A stretch of 64,000 nt of DNA from Desulfobulbaceae bacterium (GCA_020444175.1 JAHLLM010000022.1:18028-82027), one strand, 5' to 3'. Counted from the first letter of the stretch, positions 45,219 to 55,805 are shown. Notes: generated from the sequence alone by a model not told the origin. Numbers and translations are program-made.

Positions 45219-46325
45219 ATGATTATCGGTGTTCCCGGGGAAACAAAAGACAAGGAGTTCAGGGTCGGCATTGTCCCGGCCGGCGTAAAAAGTCTCAGGG
45301 CGGCAGGGCATGAGGTCATTATTGAACAGGGAGCGGGAGCCGGCAGTGATATTTCCGACCTCGAATTCAAAAAAGCGGGGGCAGAATGTGTTCCCTCGGC
45401 CCGGGAGGTTTACGACAGGGCCGATCTGGTGATGAAAGTCAAAGAACCCCTGCCCCAGGAATACGGCTTTTTGAAGAAAAATCTTATTCTCTACACCTAC
45501 CTCCACCTGGCCCCCCTCCCCGACCTAACCGAAATCCTGCTGCAGAAAAAGGTGTCAGCCATCGGTTATGAGACTGTTCAGCTTGACAACGGTTATCTGC
45601 CCCTGCTGGCCCCCATGAGCGAAGTTGCCGGCAGGATGTCCATCCAGGTCGGTGCTCATTTTCTTGAAAAGGAGGAAGGAGGACGGGGCATTCTGCTTGG
45701 AGGAGTACCCGGGGTAGAACATGGCCATGTCACCATCATAGGCGGCGGAACAGTGGGCAGCTATGCCGCCAGAGTTGCCACAGCCCTGGGAGCCAATGTG
45801 ACCGTGCTTGACACAAACCTGCATCGACTGGCCTATCTTGATGACATCTTTGCCGGACGGATAAATACCCTGATGTCCAACATACACAACATAGAGGAAG
45901 AACTGAAACGTTGCGACCTCCTTGTCGGTGCCGTGCTTATCCCTGGAGGCAGCGCTCCTAAACTCGTGACCCGCGACATGCTTTCTCTCATGAAGCAGGG
46001 ATCGGTCATCGTCGATGTGGCCATTGACCAGGGTGGCTGCGTCGAAACATCGCAGCCGACAAGCCATTCGAACCCTGTGTTTATTATTAACGATGTAATC
46101 CATTACTGCGTGGCCAACATGCCTGGTGCCGTGCCCCGCACTTCAACCTTTGCCCTGACCAATGCCACCCTGCCCTTTGCCCTGGATATTGCAAACAAAG
46201 GACTGAACCGCGCTGCAGCCGACAACATTGCCCTTAAGCGGGGAATTAATGTGCATGCCGGAACCCTCTGCAATAAAGGCGTCGCCGATTCACAGGGGAG
46301 GGACTGGAATGATTTCTCCTGCTGA
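45219..46325 (+). CDS. ald: Alanine dehydrogenase
   Basis: Ald interconverts L-alanine with pyruvate and ammonia using NAD. The 368-residue protein has the N-terminal [20 protein letters not shown], the substrate-binding Lys in [13 protein letters not shown], the catalytic His in [10 protein letters not shown] and the NAD loop [15 protein letters not shown]. The C-terminal [18 protein letters not shown] is typical. GAGGTTG upstream supports the start. Confidence 0.96.
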   Translation: MIIGVPGETKDKEFRVGIVPAGVKSLRAAGHEVIIEQGAGAGSDISDLEFKKAGAECVPSAREVYDRADLVMKVKEPLPQEYGFLKKNLILYTYLHLAPLPDLTEILLQKKVSAIGYETVQLDNGYLPLLAPMSEVAGRMSIQVGAHFLEKEEGGRGILLGGVPGVEHGHVTIIGGGTVGSYAARVATALGANVTVLDTNLHRLAYLDDIFAGRINTLMSNIHNIEEELKRCDLLVGAVLIPGGSAPKLVTRDMLSLMKQGSVIVDVAIDQGGCVETSQPTSHSNPVFIINDVIHYCVANMPGAVPRTSTFALTNATLPFALDIANKGLNRAAADNIALKRGINVHAGTLCNKGVADSQGRDWNDFSC

Positions 46326-46461
46326 CTTGGAGCTCTCCTTGGCGGATAACCCACTGTCGCCAGTTGAAAAACCGGCCTGGACGCCCCATGAATATAAAAA
46401 CGTATTTCCCGTGACATGGGCTTCTGGTCAAACGAACAGAACAAGGTATGAGAAAAAATGA
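46309..46461 (+). CDS. Possible small ORF overlapping the ald 3' end
   Basis: A 50-residue frame beginning [16 protein letters not shown] and ending NRTRYEKK overlaps the last 17 bases of ald. GGGGAGG lies 8 bases before its ATG, a good ribosome-binding site. No domain or signal is seen. It may be real or chance. Confidence 0.25.
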   Translation: MISPADLELSLADNPLSPVEKPAWTPHEYKNVFPVTWASGQTNRTRYEKK

Positions 46462-46536
46462 CAAAAAAGTATTTTTTGTGTCAAAATATGTATGGAATGT
46501 TAACGATAATCACATACTGACTGCCGGGACTTGATC

Positions 46537-47529
46537 ATGAATTCACTTATAATCCCCAAATTTGAAAATTATGTACCTGTCAGCAAGAACTGCCTGATGA
46601 AAATTTTCGGGGAGATTACATTTGATCTCTTCATCTACCCTTCCGGCAAAAAAATGCTGAAAGAACCGGTCCTTCTTCTCCGCAAAAATACACTTCTGGC
46701 GGATAAAAAAGATATTTTCACGGAACGAAATTTTGCAGGCTTTTTTATCAGAAAAGATGATGTCGCCAACTTCCACCACCTTATTGAAAATTTCATACAC
46801 ATGCTCATTGATGATGCGCAGATGACCTTGCAGGAAAAATCAGAGGTCATCTATAACTGTGCCCAACATGTCATCCAAGATGTTTTTGAAGATCCAAGAA
46901 GCGGTAAAAATATTAAAAGGGCCAAAGATATTACCAGTACCATCATCCAGTTTGCCCTTCTGGATAATGCCTCCATTCCCAGCCTGCTTCAGCTCAGCTC
47001 CCATGATTACTATACCTTCACCCACTGCCTGAACGTGGCAGTGTTCAGTATCGGACTGTGGCAGTCAATTTTCCCGAAACAGGAGCAGGAATTGATGGAT
47101 TTTGCCCTTGGCTGCATATTACATGACGTTGGCAAGAGCCGGATAGATGATGCGATCCTGAACAAACCGGGGCCCTTAACAGCAGAAGAATTCGATATAA
47201 TTAAACGGCATCCCCAATATGGATACGATCTCATGAAAGATATGGTCAAAGATATTTCCCTGGATGTGATCCTTCACCACCACGAAAAACATGACGGCAG
47301 AGGGTACCCGGAAGGGCTGAAAGGAGAGCAGATCTCAGATCCGGTAAAAATTGCTGCCATTGCAGATGTCTATGATGCCCTTACCACGAGAAGGGCCTAT
47401 GCCGAGGCCAGGGATCCGTTCAAAGCCATGCTGACCATGAAAGAGGAAATGGTCGGCCACTTTGAACAGGAAAAATTCATTTCCTTTATCCATATGTTGA
47501 GCGGTAAAAAAAGACCGACCTCACAATAA
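46537..47529 (+). CDS. HD-GYP domain protein, putative c-di-GMP phosphodiesterase
   Basis: The 330-residue protein has an N-terminal region of about 120 residues without recognised sensor motifs, resembling DUF3391-type heads (FGEITFDLFIYPSGKKMLKE). A full HD-GYP domain follows: HDYYTFTHCLNVAVFS, LHDVGKSRI, KRHPQYGYDLM, ILHHHEKHDGRGYPEGL and IAAIADVYDALTTRRAY. The metal-binding His and Asp residues and the GYP are intact, so activity is likely. It is cytoplasmic. The start at ATG 46537 is preferred to the TTG two codons upstream. Confidence 0.92.
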   Translation: MNSLIIPKFENYVPVSKNCLMKIFGEITFDLFIYPSGKKMLKEPVLLLRKNTLLADKKDIFTERNFAGFFIRKDDVANFHHLIENFIHMLIDDAQMTLQEKSEVIYNCAQHVIQDVFEDPRSGKNIKRAKDITSTIIQFALLDNASIPSLLQLSSHDYYTFTHCLNVAVFSIGLWQSIFPKQEQELMDFALGCILHDVGKSRIDDAILNKPGPLTAEEFDIIKRHPQYGYDLMKDMVKDISLDVILHHHEKHDGRGYPEGLKGEQISDPVKIAAIADVYDALTTRRAYAEARDPFKAMLTMKEEMVGHFEQEKFISFIHMLSGKKRPTSQ

Positions 47530-47604
47530 AATGTAAGATCTTTGACACGCCAGACAATTTACCGACCAAGAATGCTTCTGGTAAATTAGTTTATATGGTT
47601 TTAA

Positions 47605-47702
47605 ACAATTCTCAGTTAAAAATTGCCCCTTTCTTGTCGCCAAGTTTCCATTACTGGACTCCCGCGGAGGCGGGAGTCTAGAGGTTGGCTACTGAGAATT
47701 GT
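47605..47702. mobile_element. Palindromic MITE-like element with 12-base flanking direct repeats
   Basis: The terminal inverted repeats are ACAATTCTCAGT (47605-47616) and ACTGAGAATTGT (47691-47702). The middle holds a strong CTCCCGCGGAGGCGGGAG hairpin. The direct repeat AAATTAGTTTAT occurs just outside on both sides (47583-47594 and 47711-47722). No coding capacity. It lies upstream of the TonB-receptor gene. Confidence 0.8.
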
Positions 47703-47824
47703 ATAGAGGCAAATTAGTTTATTGTTTTTTTCGTTCTGTGATATCCTGAATGCAAGAATGCTTTTTTGAACATCGTAAACAATCTGGACATGTGATGTCT
47801 TGACCTAAATGACGGAATTCTTGA

Positions 47825-49992
47825 GTGATCATCTTTACACCAACAGACAGATCCCGAGTTATCTTTTTACCCTATAGATTCTTTGCTCCATTTTGTTTTT
47901 TTCTGCTCGTTTTTTTCTTTACCTCCCCCCCTTTTCTTTTAGCCTCCGACCCGCTGGAACTCGAATCAAAAACAGTAAAAGAACTGCTGCTCTACTATGA
48001 TGTTGAAGAGCTGCTGTCCGTGAGTTTCTATCCGACTGCTCCCCGAAAGGCTCCCGGTTATTCCTATGTTATTACAGAAGAAGAAATTAAAGAGAGTCCA
48101 GCACGGACTTTGGCAGATATAATCGACATGAAAGTGCCCGGCATGACGACAGGCGGCCATATCCGGCACGGACCGCTGACCGGCACACGCGGCGTATTCA
48201 TTGACAACAATGCAAAACCCTGGTGATGCTGGACGAACAGCACCTCAATCAGCGTGGCCATTTCGGCTATACAGCAGGATTGCTTTCCCCCCTTTTAGGA
48301 GATATCCAGACTACAGAGGTGATTTTAGGACCCGGGGCTATTCTGCATGGCAGCGGAGCGATCAACGGATTTATAAACCTGATTCCCAAAAACGGCAAAG
48401 ACAACCCAGGGCCGTTCTTGACTACCGAATACGGATTTACCGACAAGTTATGGAAAGTGGAAACGGGTTATGGCACTTCCTACGGCACACTCAAAAATAT
48501 TTATCTCTACGCAGGAGCATACGGAGCCAAGGGATTCAAGCCTGATGAGCTTTACGGCTACTCCCCCAATTATGACTCAAAGTCATTCGGTTTTGAGGAT
48601 GAAAACTACCGTTTCTCCCTTTACTGGAACCATAATGACTTCAACCTGAACACCTTTTACTTTGAAAACAATCCTTATAAAAATGGCAGTTTTGAGATAG
48701 GTCAATTTCATCAAGCCACCCTGGGCTTCAGACCCAAATATACTTACAAAATAAACGATACCGATTCGCTCACAACCATTGGTTCGCTGCTCTGGTTTGA
48801 CCACCGTTCACCACGGGAGGAACCTCCTGCATCCGGTGACATAAGAGACAGAGGTGGGTCGGAGAATCATTTGGAATTAAAAAATATCTACAGGACCAGG
48901 GCATGGGAAAACCATTCGCTTGCTGCAGGATTCTCATTTGGAGAGAAGCGTTTTTATCAAAAAAGACAATTTTTTTCAGACGATGCCGCAGTATGGTTCG
49001 GCACCTTGGATACGAAATGGCAAGAGCTGGGCATTTTCACCGAAGATGTTATAGATATAACCGATTCATGGGTTGTTTCCTTTGGTTTACGGTACGACAA
49101 GATCTATCTTGAGACCATGTCGTCAGATCTGTGGAAAAATGAACAAACTCCTGATCAGATCAAAGGACACTTTTCTCCACGAATTGCTACTGCCTATGAA
49201 ATAGATAAGGGTACAACGATAAAGGCTTCCTACCAGCATGGATTCCGCACCCCGGATGCTTTTTACTACGTCCAGAATCAACAATTTACAGAAACAGCAA
49301 ATGCCCTTGGCTTTGCAACCACTGTTCCTTCTTTGGGCGTCGAAACCATGGACAGCTTTGAGCTGAACCTTTACAAAGATGTGCCGCGCTGCGCACTCAA
49401 ACTCGACTTCAACCTCTTTTACAATATCTTCAATAACCAGCTCAGCTTTAAATTTTATGATGACCTTGGCTTGTTCACTCCTGAGGAAAGGCAGGCCATG
49501 AAAGCGTACCTTGATGTCCATTCAACTGCAAGGCTGGGATCTTTTTTAAATGAGGATAAAGAAATTAAGTCGTATGGCGGAGAGGTTAATGCCATCTTCC
49601 AGCCACTGCCCCATACTGAAATCAGTCTGAGTTACGGATATGTTCAATTGGTTAATGCCGACTTCAGGCAATACCCGGCGCATCAAATCAAACTCAATAC
49701 GCAATCAAAATTTCTGGACGACAAATTAAGCTTATCATTGAGCTACCTTTATAACAACAACTACAGCAAGACGGATCTGTCGGACGCCCATGATATTTAT
49801 CGCAAAGACCGGCACGTAGTAAATATGGCGCTGCACTATGCAGTTACACCCAAAATCACCATTGGCATGACTGCAAACAATCTCTTTGAAACCGATGTGC
49901 CGCCTATGGTTTTTGAGCCAAATGACCTTGACAGAGGAGGACTCGGTTATGACGAGAGACGGATTTACGCCTCCCTCAACATAGTTTTCTGA
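47825..49992 (+). pseudogene. TonB-dependent outer-membrane receptor, frame broken once
   Basis: Two frames make one receptor of about 720 residues. The first (47825-48226) has a signal peptide (FCFFLLVFFFTSPPFLLA) and the start of the plug domain (YSYVITEEEIKESPARTLADIID, GTRGVFIDNNAK). The second (from about 48223) continues the plug with VMLDEQHLNQRGHFGY, VILGPGAILHGSGAINGFINLI and the beta-barrel, ending in the aromatic IYASLNIVF typical of outer-membrane insertion. One extra A in the AAAA run near 48216-48219 would read NAKTLVMLDEQ and join them. The substrate is unknown. The start is GTG 47825. The gene is either inactivated or the base was lost in sequencing. Confidence 0.85.
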
Positions 49993-50068
49993 GAATATGA
50001 CCGACAAACTCAATGTACTGCTCAAGCTGCACGTCGACTTTTGCCAGATCAACACCCCCCGAGGGGGG

Positions 50069-51331
50069 CTAGCCTAAAATATTAACCAGAAAAAGACTTA
50101 AAAACGGAAAATAGGTTACAAGGAGCAATGTTCCCATGAGCAGCAGAAGAAAAGGAAATGTGGCCACATAAAGCTCAACCACCGGTTTTTCAAAACGATA
50201 ACTGGCCAGAAAGAGATTGAGTCCCACCGGCGGGGTGCAATAGCCGATTTGCAGATTGGTCAGAAAAATGATGCCAAGATGGATCAAATTCACTCCATAC
50301 CCTTCAGCTATGGGCACAATAAGAGGTACCACAAGGACCAGTGCTGAAAAAATATCAAGCATGGAACCGACAAGAAGCAGAAAAATATTAAGGAGCAACA
50401 AAAAAGTATATTTGCTGGAGACAAAATGACGAATAAACTCAAAAAGTCGACTTGGCACCTCCATGTCCACCAGAAAGTTGGTGGATGCCATTGAGGCGGC
50501 AAGAATGACGATAATCCCGCCAAAAAGCATCATACTCCGCACCATAACCGACGGCAGCTGTGAAAGAGAAATATCCCGGTAAATGAAAACCTCGACAATC
50601 AGCACATAAAACGCCGTAACCGCCGCTGCCTCACCTGCGACAAAGATGCCTCCATATATCCCTCCCAGGACGATAAAAGGCAGAGGCAGCTCCCAGAAAG
50701 CCTCCCGAAGCCCTGTAACAATATCAGGCCACGTAACCTTTTCCTTTTGTCTTTTCTCCGGGCTTTTTTTCATGCTGTAAGCAACAAGAAGCCCCAGCAT
50801 CACAAGACCGGGCAGAATTCCTGCTAGAAAAAGCTGATCTATCCGGGTCTCGGAAATAACTCCATAGAGAATAAGAGGCAGGCTGGGCGGGAAAAGAAGC
50901 CCCAGGCTCCCTGAAGAGGTAATGAGACCTAAAGAAAATTTCTCAGAATAGCGGTCCTTGACAAGGGCGGGGAACAACAAGCCTCCCAAGGCAAATATGG
51001 TCACCCCGGATGCGCCCGTAAAAGCGGTAAAGACAGCGCAAACCACAAGAGAGACCACTGCCAGCCCACCGGGCATCCAGCCGAGAAGCAGGCGGGAAAG
51101 CTTCAACATCCGTTGCGGTGTTCCGCTTTCAGAAAGCAGAGTCCCTGCAAAAATAAAAAGAGGCAGAGAAAGAAGCAGCGGGGTATCCGATAGGCGTGAC
51201 ATCTCGATAATGACCACCGAAACATCAATATCTGCGCTGTAAAAGGAAATAAGGGCAAGGGCGGAAATAACGATAAACAGAGGGGTGCCCAGTAAAGCAA
51301 GCAGAAAGGTAAAATAACGAAGAAGGGTCAC
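50069..51331 (-). CDS. dctM: TRAP transporter large permease (DctM)
   Basis: The 420-residue membrane protein has about 12 hydrophobic helices. Landmarks are the N-terminal LPLFIFAGTLLSESG, FTGASGVTIFALGGLLFPAL, SSGSLGLLFPPSLPLILYG and the C-terminal TNLQIGYCTPPVGLNLFLAS. DctM moves the substrate across the inner membrane with sodium. The frame opens at 51457, but the first 42 codons overlap dctQ. GTG 51331 is preferred because it overlaps the dctQ stop by 4 bases (GTGA) and gives a normal N-terminus. It is the last gene of the TRAP operon and faces the TonB-receptor gene. Confidence 0.93.
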   Translation of the reverse strand: MTLLRYFTFLLALLGTPLFIVISALALISFYSADIDVSVVIIEMSRLSDTPLLLSLPLFIFAGTLLSESGTPQRMLKLSRLLLGWMPGGLAVVSLVVCAVFTAFTGASGVTIFALGGLLFPALVKDRYSEKFSLGLITSSGSLGLLFPPSLPLILYGVISETRIDQLFLAGILPGLVMLGLLVAYSMKKSPEKRQKEKVTWPDIVTGLREAFWELPLPFIVLGGIYGGIFVAGEAAAVTAFYVLIVEVFIYRDISLSQLPSVMVRSMMLFGGIIVILAASMASTNFLVDMEVPSRLFEFIRHFVSSKYTFLLLLNIFLLLVGSMLDIFSALVLVVPLIVPIAEGYGVNLIHLGIIFLTNLQIGYCTPPVGLNLFLASYRFEKPVVELYVATFPFLLLLMGTLLLVTYFPFLSLFLVNILG

Positions 51332-51858
51332 TGGGGCAACTCGTTTACGGCTTGGGAGGAGTCTGACAGGCCGGCAACAAACAAAATTTCTGCCCAGGCT
51401 GCGGCCAGAAAGCGGAAAGAAATCAAGGCAAAGGCCATGGGAAAGACGAGGTTCCACCCCCAGGAAGGAATTGACAGCAGCATTATCCCCCCAAACTCCA
51501 TTTCATTGCGCACAAAAAGAAAAGCCGCATAGGTCAGGGCCATTGCCACCAGGGAGGAAAAGAGATGGATGACAATTTTGAGCCATGGTTTCAGGCGTGG
51601 CGGTATCAGGAAAGAAACCACATCAAGGGCGATATGTTTTCCTTCCCTGGTGGCAACCGCTGCCCCAAACATACCGCTCCAGAGCACCATGTAACGCAGC
51701 AAAGGGTCGGCCCACAGCAGGCCCCCGGAAAAAAAATCCCGCAGCACAATCTGCAGACAGGCCAGCACAATCATGCCTACCAGCAGGGCACAGAGAAAAA
51801 ACTCTTCAAGCTTTTTCAGCCCCCTGGAAATATTTTCTACAAGCCGTTTCAGCTTCAC
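51328..51858 (-). CDS. dctQ: TRAP transporter small permease (DctQ)
   Basis: The 176-residue protein has four membrane helices, opening with LEEFFLCALLVGMIVLACLQIVLRDFF and containing LLRYMVLWSGMFGAAVATREGKHIALDVV, the family signature. DctQ forms the membrane complex with DctM. It lies between dctP (49 bases upstream) and dctM (4-base overlap). Confidence 0.93.
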   Translation of the reverse strand: MKLKRLVENISRGLKKLEEFFLCALLVGMIVLACLQIVLRDFFSGGLLWADPLLRYMVLWSGMFGAAVATREGKHIALDVVSFLIPPRLKPWLKIVIHLFSSLVAMALTYAAFLFVRNEMEFGGIMLLSIPSWGWNLVFPMAFALISFRFLAAAWAEILFVAGLSDSSQAVNELPQ

Positions 51859-51907
51859 AAGAAAGCCCTTAATAAAATCATTTCGGATTTTCCAAGTACA
51901 GAAAATT

Positions 51908-52924
51908 TCAGCGGCCCCGGGAGTCAGAGAGAATCTTCATGGTGGCATCATAAATTTGAGCGGAAAAGGCCTCCCCCTTAATCTTCTCCACCGTTTTATC
52001 GCGAACTCCATGGAGCTCCGCCAAGGCACCTGGATCGGTGCTGACCAGGCCCACACCATTTTCTTTCAGCACTGCCAGAGCATCTTTATTGCTCTTTCTG
52101 GTATCAGTGAGCAAAACATTAAAATATTTTGCCGCAGCATCTTTAATAAGCTGCCGATGCTCGGGTTTCAGCTTGTTAAACCTTTTCCGGTCAAGCAAAA
52201 AGGCTCCATAGGCGTACCCAAAAGGGATATCGGAAATATATTTTGCCTTGGTAAACCATTGCAGAACAATAGAACCATAAAAAGAATTAAAAACCGTATC
52301 AATCAATCCCGTCTGCAAAGAAGTCAGCACATCCGGAATTGCCAGAAGTGTAGGGGAAATTCCAAGATTTTCAAGAAAAAGCGCACTCACAGGATCCCCT
52401 TCCGGAGACCAGCATTTTGATTTTCTGAGGGAGTCGAGAGTGCCTATGGGCGAGGTTGACATGGTATAGACAAATCCCACCTCTGTAGGAGCCACAAACA
52501 CAAAGTCCTTTTCGGCAAAAACTTTATCAAAATAAGGCGTTAACCCCTGCCAGACCTTATCCACCTCTTCATACGATTTGAAGAGAAAGGGAATGCCCAT
52601 AACTCGGAAATCAGAAACCACAGGACCGATTCCGGTCATGGTAAATCCTCCTCCATGAAGCTGCCCCACCTGCATTTTTCTAAACATGGCCCTGTCATCA
52701 CCCATGACACCACCTGGATAGACTTTAAATGCCACCTCACCGCTGCTTTTTTCCTCAACCTCACGGGTGAATTCCCTGAAGCGCTTGACCCACACGCTCC
52801 CTTCCGGCGCCAGGGTAGCTATTTTAAAAAGGGACTTGGCATGGGAAAGATGTGGAGCAGAGATGCACAAACATGTAATAATGCACAAAAGGGCGGGAAA
52901 CAAGCGGGAAAGTATGTGGATCAT
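51908..52924 (-). CDS. dctP: TRAP transporter substrate-binding protein (DctP)
   Basis: The 338-residue periplasmic protein has a signal peptide (LFPALLCIITCLCISAPHLSHA) and the DctP fold: FKIATLAPEGSVWVKRFREFTREVEEKSSGEVAFKVYPGGVMGDD, then GGGFTMTGIG. The conserved Arg that binds the carboxylate in most DctP proteins lies in the RKSKCWSPEGDPVSALF region in typical alignments, but here the usual R(V/I)Q segment is not clear. The substrate therefore may not be a simple dicarboxylate. GGAGG 5 bases before ATG 52924 sets the start. It belongs with DctQ/DctM downstream and the TatT lipoprotein upstream. Confidence 0.9.
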   Translation of the reverse strand: MIHILSRLFPALLCIITCLCISAPHLSHAKSLFKIATLAPEGSVWVKRFREFTREVEEKSSGEVAFKVYPGGVMGDDRAMFRKMQVGQLHGGGFTMTGIGPVVSDFRVMGIPFLFKSYEEVDKVWQGLTPYFDKVFAEKDFVFVAPTEVGFVYTMSTSPIGTLDSLRKSKCWSPEGDPVSALFLENLGISPTLLAIPDVLTSLQTGLIDTVFNSFYGSIVLQWFTKAKYISDIPFGYAYGAFLLDRKRFNKLKPEHRQLIKDAAAKYFNVLLTDTRKSNKDALAVLKENGVGLVSTDPGALAELHGVRDKTVEKIKGEAFSAQIYDATMKILSDSRGR

Positions 52925-53207
52925 GGAAGCCTCCAAACAAAAGACTGACATTTCTGTTAAATTTTAATAAATACAAAATACCTTGTCCTCAAAGCAGATG
53001 TCTGATTTGCCAAGGTACCCTAAAGAACAAAAAAATACAGCAAAAGGTTAAATTCCGTACCAAGCCTTTTGCAAGGCTTTTCCATAGTTGAATATTGGAC
53101 CAAGAGAAGGCCCATAATCAGGGTCACTGGTGGAGCAGTTAGGGGTCCTTAAAAAATTGTCGGAAGGAGACTGGTCAGACACGGATAGGGTGCTGCGGAA
53201 TAGTTAC

Positions 53208-54059
53208 TCAAAAATAAAGATCAATCTGCCCAAGGAGCTTTGCTGCCCTTATTTTGGCTAGCTGGTTGGCAAGTGAGAGATCCGGCCTTTTCTCCAAGGG
53301 AAAATCGATCACCTCTTTTAAGAGACTTTCATACAAGTCCCTGTCAAAAATTGTCCGGCAATAGGTCTCGGCATAGGCCACCTGAACAGGAAGAAATTGC
53401 CGCTTATTAATATCCAATGCCTTTTCAAAATGCTGCAGACTGTCTTCCGGTTTGCCACCGAACATTGCAGGACGTGACCCGTAATAGGCTCCAAGGAAAA
53501 GATGTGCCGTACCATAATAATAGGTCTCATCAAGCTCAACCACGCGGAGCATAATCTGTTCAACCTTGAGTAATTGGGCCAAGGCAGCCGGAGATCCGTT
53601 TTGGGCCTCCAACCAGACGGCCCAACCGTACCCTCCCCAGAAAAGGGCCTGAATATCCCTCTCCCCCAGCCTCTCCAGAGACTGACGCCAGGATTCAGGA
53701 GACGAGCCCTCTGTATGCAGCAGGCCATACGGGGAAAGCAGGGAAAGACCATAATCTTTTGCCTTTATGCTGAGAGCTGTAGCCCTCTCCTCCCTTCCAC
53801 AGGCGGCAAGAGAGGTCACATACGAGCTGTATGCCTGGGTGGCAATAGCGAGAAGCCGGGCGTTCTCCGGGTGTCCAACAAGCATACTGTCCACCATTAA
53901 CAGAAAAGCCGGGGCTCCCTCGCAGACAAGCTCCAGGTCATCCTGCTGCTGCAGATTCTCCATAGCCGGTTCAACCAGAGAACTGACGACAAGAGAGGTG
54001 CAGCCAGGAAGTACTGCCACGAGCAGCAGAGCGCATATAATCCTTTTCATCCAATCCAT
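53208..54059 (-). CDS. TatT-like TRAP-associated TPR lipoprotein
   Basis: The 283-residue protein has a lipobox LLVAVLPGC (Cys20). Helical TPR-like repeats follow (VGHPENARLLAIATQAYSSYVTSLAACG, AHLFLGAYYGSRPAMFGGKPEDSLQHFEKALDIN). The motif YYGSRP-FGGKPEDSLQHFEKAL is typical of the TRAP-associated T component described for Treponema Tp0956, which forms a trimer with a ligand tunnel and binds the DctP partner. Its place before dctP agrees. The start is ATG 54059 or 54050; the frame is open further upstream but lacks homology. A half copy of the GTAACTATTC repeat end touches the stop codon. Confidence 0.88.
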   Translation of the reverse strand: MDWMKRIICALLLVAVLPGCTSLVVSSLVEPAMENLQQQDDLELVCEGAPAFLLMVDSMLVGHPENARLLAIATQAYSSYVTSLAACGREERATALSIKAKDYGLSLLSPYGLLHTEGSSPESWRQSLERLGERDIQALFWGGYGWAVWLEAQNGSPAALAQLLKVEQIMLRVVELDETYYYGTAHLFLGAYYGSRPAMFGGKPEDSLQHFEKALDINKRQFLPVQVAYAETYCRTIFDRDLYESLLKEVIDFPLEKRPDLSLANQLAKIRAAKLLGQIDLYF

Positions 54060-54438
54060 AACAGAGCTACTATATCGGGCAAACTGAAAACCTGTCAAGT
54101 GTTTGAAGAAAATAGCATTTTTTAGTCTTCCAGGTTTCTTGAATCCCTCTTGCCCACAGCGGAACAATTACCCTCCTTTTATCACTTTGACATGCAGACC
54201 TCCGGCATGCTATAGTGGCGGCCACTTAGAGACCAATCTGTCGCTGCAGAGCGGGATATAGCCTCCAGCAGCTTCAAAAAAAACAGTAAACAGGATTTTT
54301 GACGAACCGCAATACACCGATCTTTTTTTATAGATATTTCGACCGGAGGGTCCAACCCACTAAAGCGAAAGAGGATCTAGAACTTTTCATGAGTAAGGCA
54401 CGAAAGAGTTCACCAGATTTTCTCAAGAAGGAGAGCCC
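54060..54438. other. Intergenic region upstream of hemL
   Basis: About 380 bases between divergent tatT and hemL. It holds a dispersed repeat at 54353-54386 (CCACTAAAG then AAGAGGATCTAGAACTT) that recurs at 60508-60539, and a GTGGCGGCCAC palindrome near 54212-54224. No gene was recognised. Confidence 0.45.
54353..54386. repeat. Dispersed repeat, copy 1
   Basis: AACCCACTAAAG, then two variable bases, then the AAGAGGATCTAGAACTT block. The same arrangement occurs at 60508-60539 with small differences. Both lie in intergenic DNA and the second touches a GTAACTATTC element. Confidence 0.7.
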
Positions 54439-55728
54439 ATGAACACAACAAAATCAGAATCATTATTTGCTGAAGCCCAACTCCATATTCCTGGCGGAGT
54501 GAACAGCCCGGTCAGGGCATGCAAATCAGTTGGTTGCGACCCGCGCTTTATTCAACGGGCCGCAGGATCAAAAATTTATGATGTTGACGGTAATGAATAT
54601 ATTGATTTTGTCTGCTCCTGGGGTCCCATGATTCTCGGCCATAATTATCCAGCCATAATGGAAGCCATAAAAGAAGCCATGGAAGACGGCACGAGTTTCG
54701 GTGCCCCGTGTGCAAGGGAAGTGGAACTGGCGAAACTTGTCACCGAAGCACTGCCGTCGGTCGATATGGTCCGTTTTGTCAGTTCAGGAACCGAGGCCAC
54801 CATGAGTGCGGTCCGACTGGCCCGAGGCTACACAAACCGCAAAGTCATCATTAAATTCGACGGCTGCTATCACGGTCACGCCGACTCTTTTCTGGTAAAA
54901 GCAGGATCAGGCGTGATTACATTGGGAATTCCAGGCAGCCCCGGCGTTCCCGACGATATAGTAAAAAATACGGTTTCCATCCCTTATAACAACGAGGAAA
55001 TCCTTGAGAAAACCCTGCGGGATGACTCCCTGGATATCGCCTGCGTCATTGTTGAACCAGTGGCCGGCAACATGGGGGTTGTTCCCCCGGCTTCGGGCTT
55101 TCTGCAGAAATTACGGGATCTGACCAGCGAACTCGGCATTGTCCTCATTTTTGACGAAGTAATCACCGGCTTCAGGGTAAGTTATGGAGGCGCCCAGCAA
55201 AAATTCGGAATCAATCCCGACCTGACCTGCCTGGGCAAAATCATCGGCGGCGGCCTGCCCGTTGGAGCATATGGAGGCAAGAAGGAAATCATGTCAATGA
55301 TTTCTCCGGAAGGCCCGGTTTACCAGGCAGGCACATTGTCCGGCAACCCTCTTGCCATGGCCGCCGGATCGGCAACGCTGAAAGCTTTGAAAGAACCGGG
55401 ATTTTACGAAAAGCTGGATAAAAAGGCTGCTGATTTTGCTGCAAGTCTTGAATCCCTGGCAGCAAAATATCTGGATGAGGCCACTCTCAATCGTCAAGGG
55501 TCAGTCATGACAGCTTTTTTCGGCAAAGGGCCTATAACTGATTTTGAGTCAGCAATGAATGCAGATGCTGACAAATATGGGCAATTCTACCGTGACATGC
55601 TTAACCAGGGAATCTACCTGGCCCCGTCACAATTCGAAGGCATGTTTATCTCAGCCGCACACAGCGAAGATGACCTGGCAAGAGCTCTTGAAATGACTGA
55701 ATGGTCATTCAAAAAATTGCAAAATTAA
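54439..55728 (+). CDS. hemL: Glutamate-1-semialdehyde 2,1-aminomutase
   Basis: HemL makes 5-aminolevulinate in the C5 pathway for heme, siroheme and corrinoids. The 429-residue PLP enzyme shows [28 protein letters not shown], the PLP Lys in [17 protein letters not shown] and [25 protein letters not shown] before ATG 54439 supports the start. It precedes the F0 genes but with no functional tie. Confidence 0.97.
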   Translation: MNTTKSESLFAEAQLHIPGGVNSPVRACKSVGCDPRFIQRAAGSKIYDVDGNEYIDFVCSWGPMILGHNYPAIMEAIKEAMEDGTSFGAPCAREVELAKLVTEALPSVDMVRFVSSGTEATMSAVRLARGYTNRKVIIKFDGCYHGHADSFLVKAGSGVITLGIPGSPGVPDDIVKNTVSIPYNNEEILEKTLRDDSLDIACVIVEPVAGNMGVVPPASGFLQKLRDLTSELGIVLIFDEVITGFRVSYGGAQQKFGINPDLTCLGKIIGGGLPVGAYGGKKEIMSMISPEGPVYQAGTLSGNPLAMAAGSATLKALKEPGFYEKLDKKAADFAASLESLAAKYLDEATLNRQGSVMTAFFGKGPITDFESAMNADADKYGQFYRDMLNQGIYLAPSQFEGMFISAAHSEDDLARALEMTEWSFKKLQN

Positions 55729-55805
55729 TCTGAAAGTCATTGACTTTGATAACAGAGTATGATAATTGCAGATTCAATCCAGTCTCTGACTTCGGGTAAA
55801 ATACA

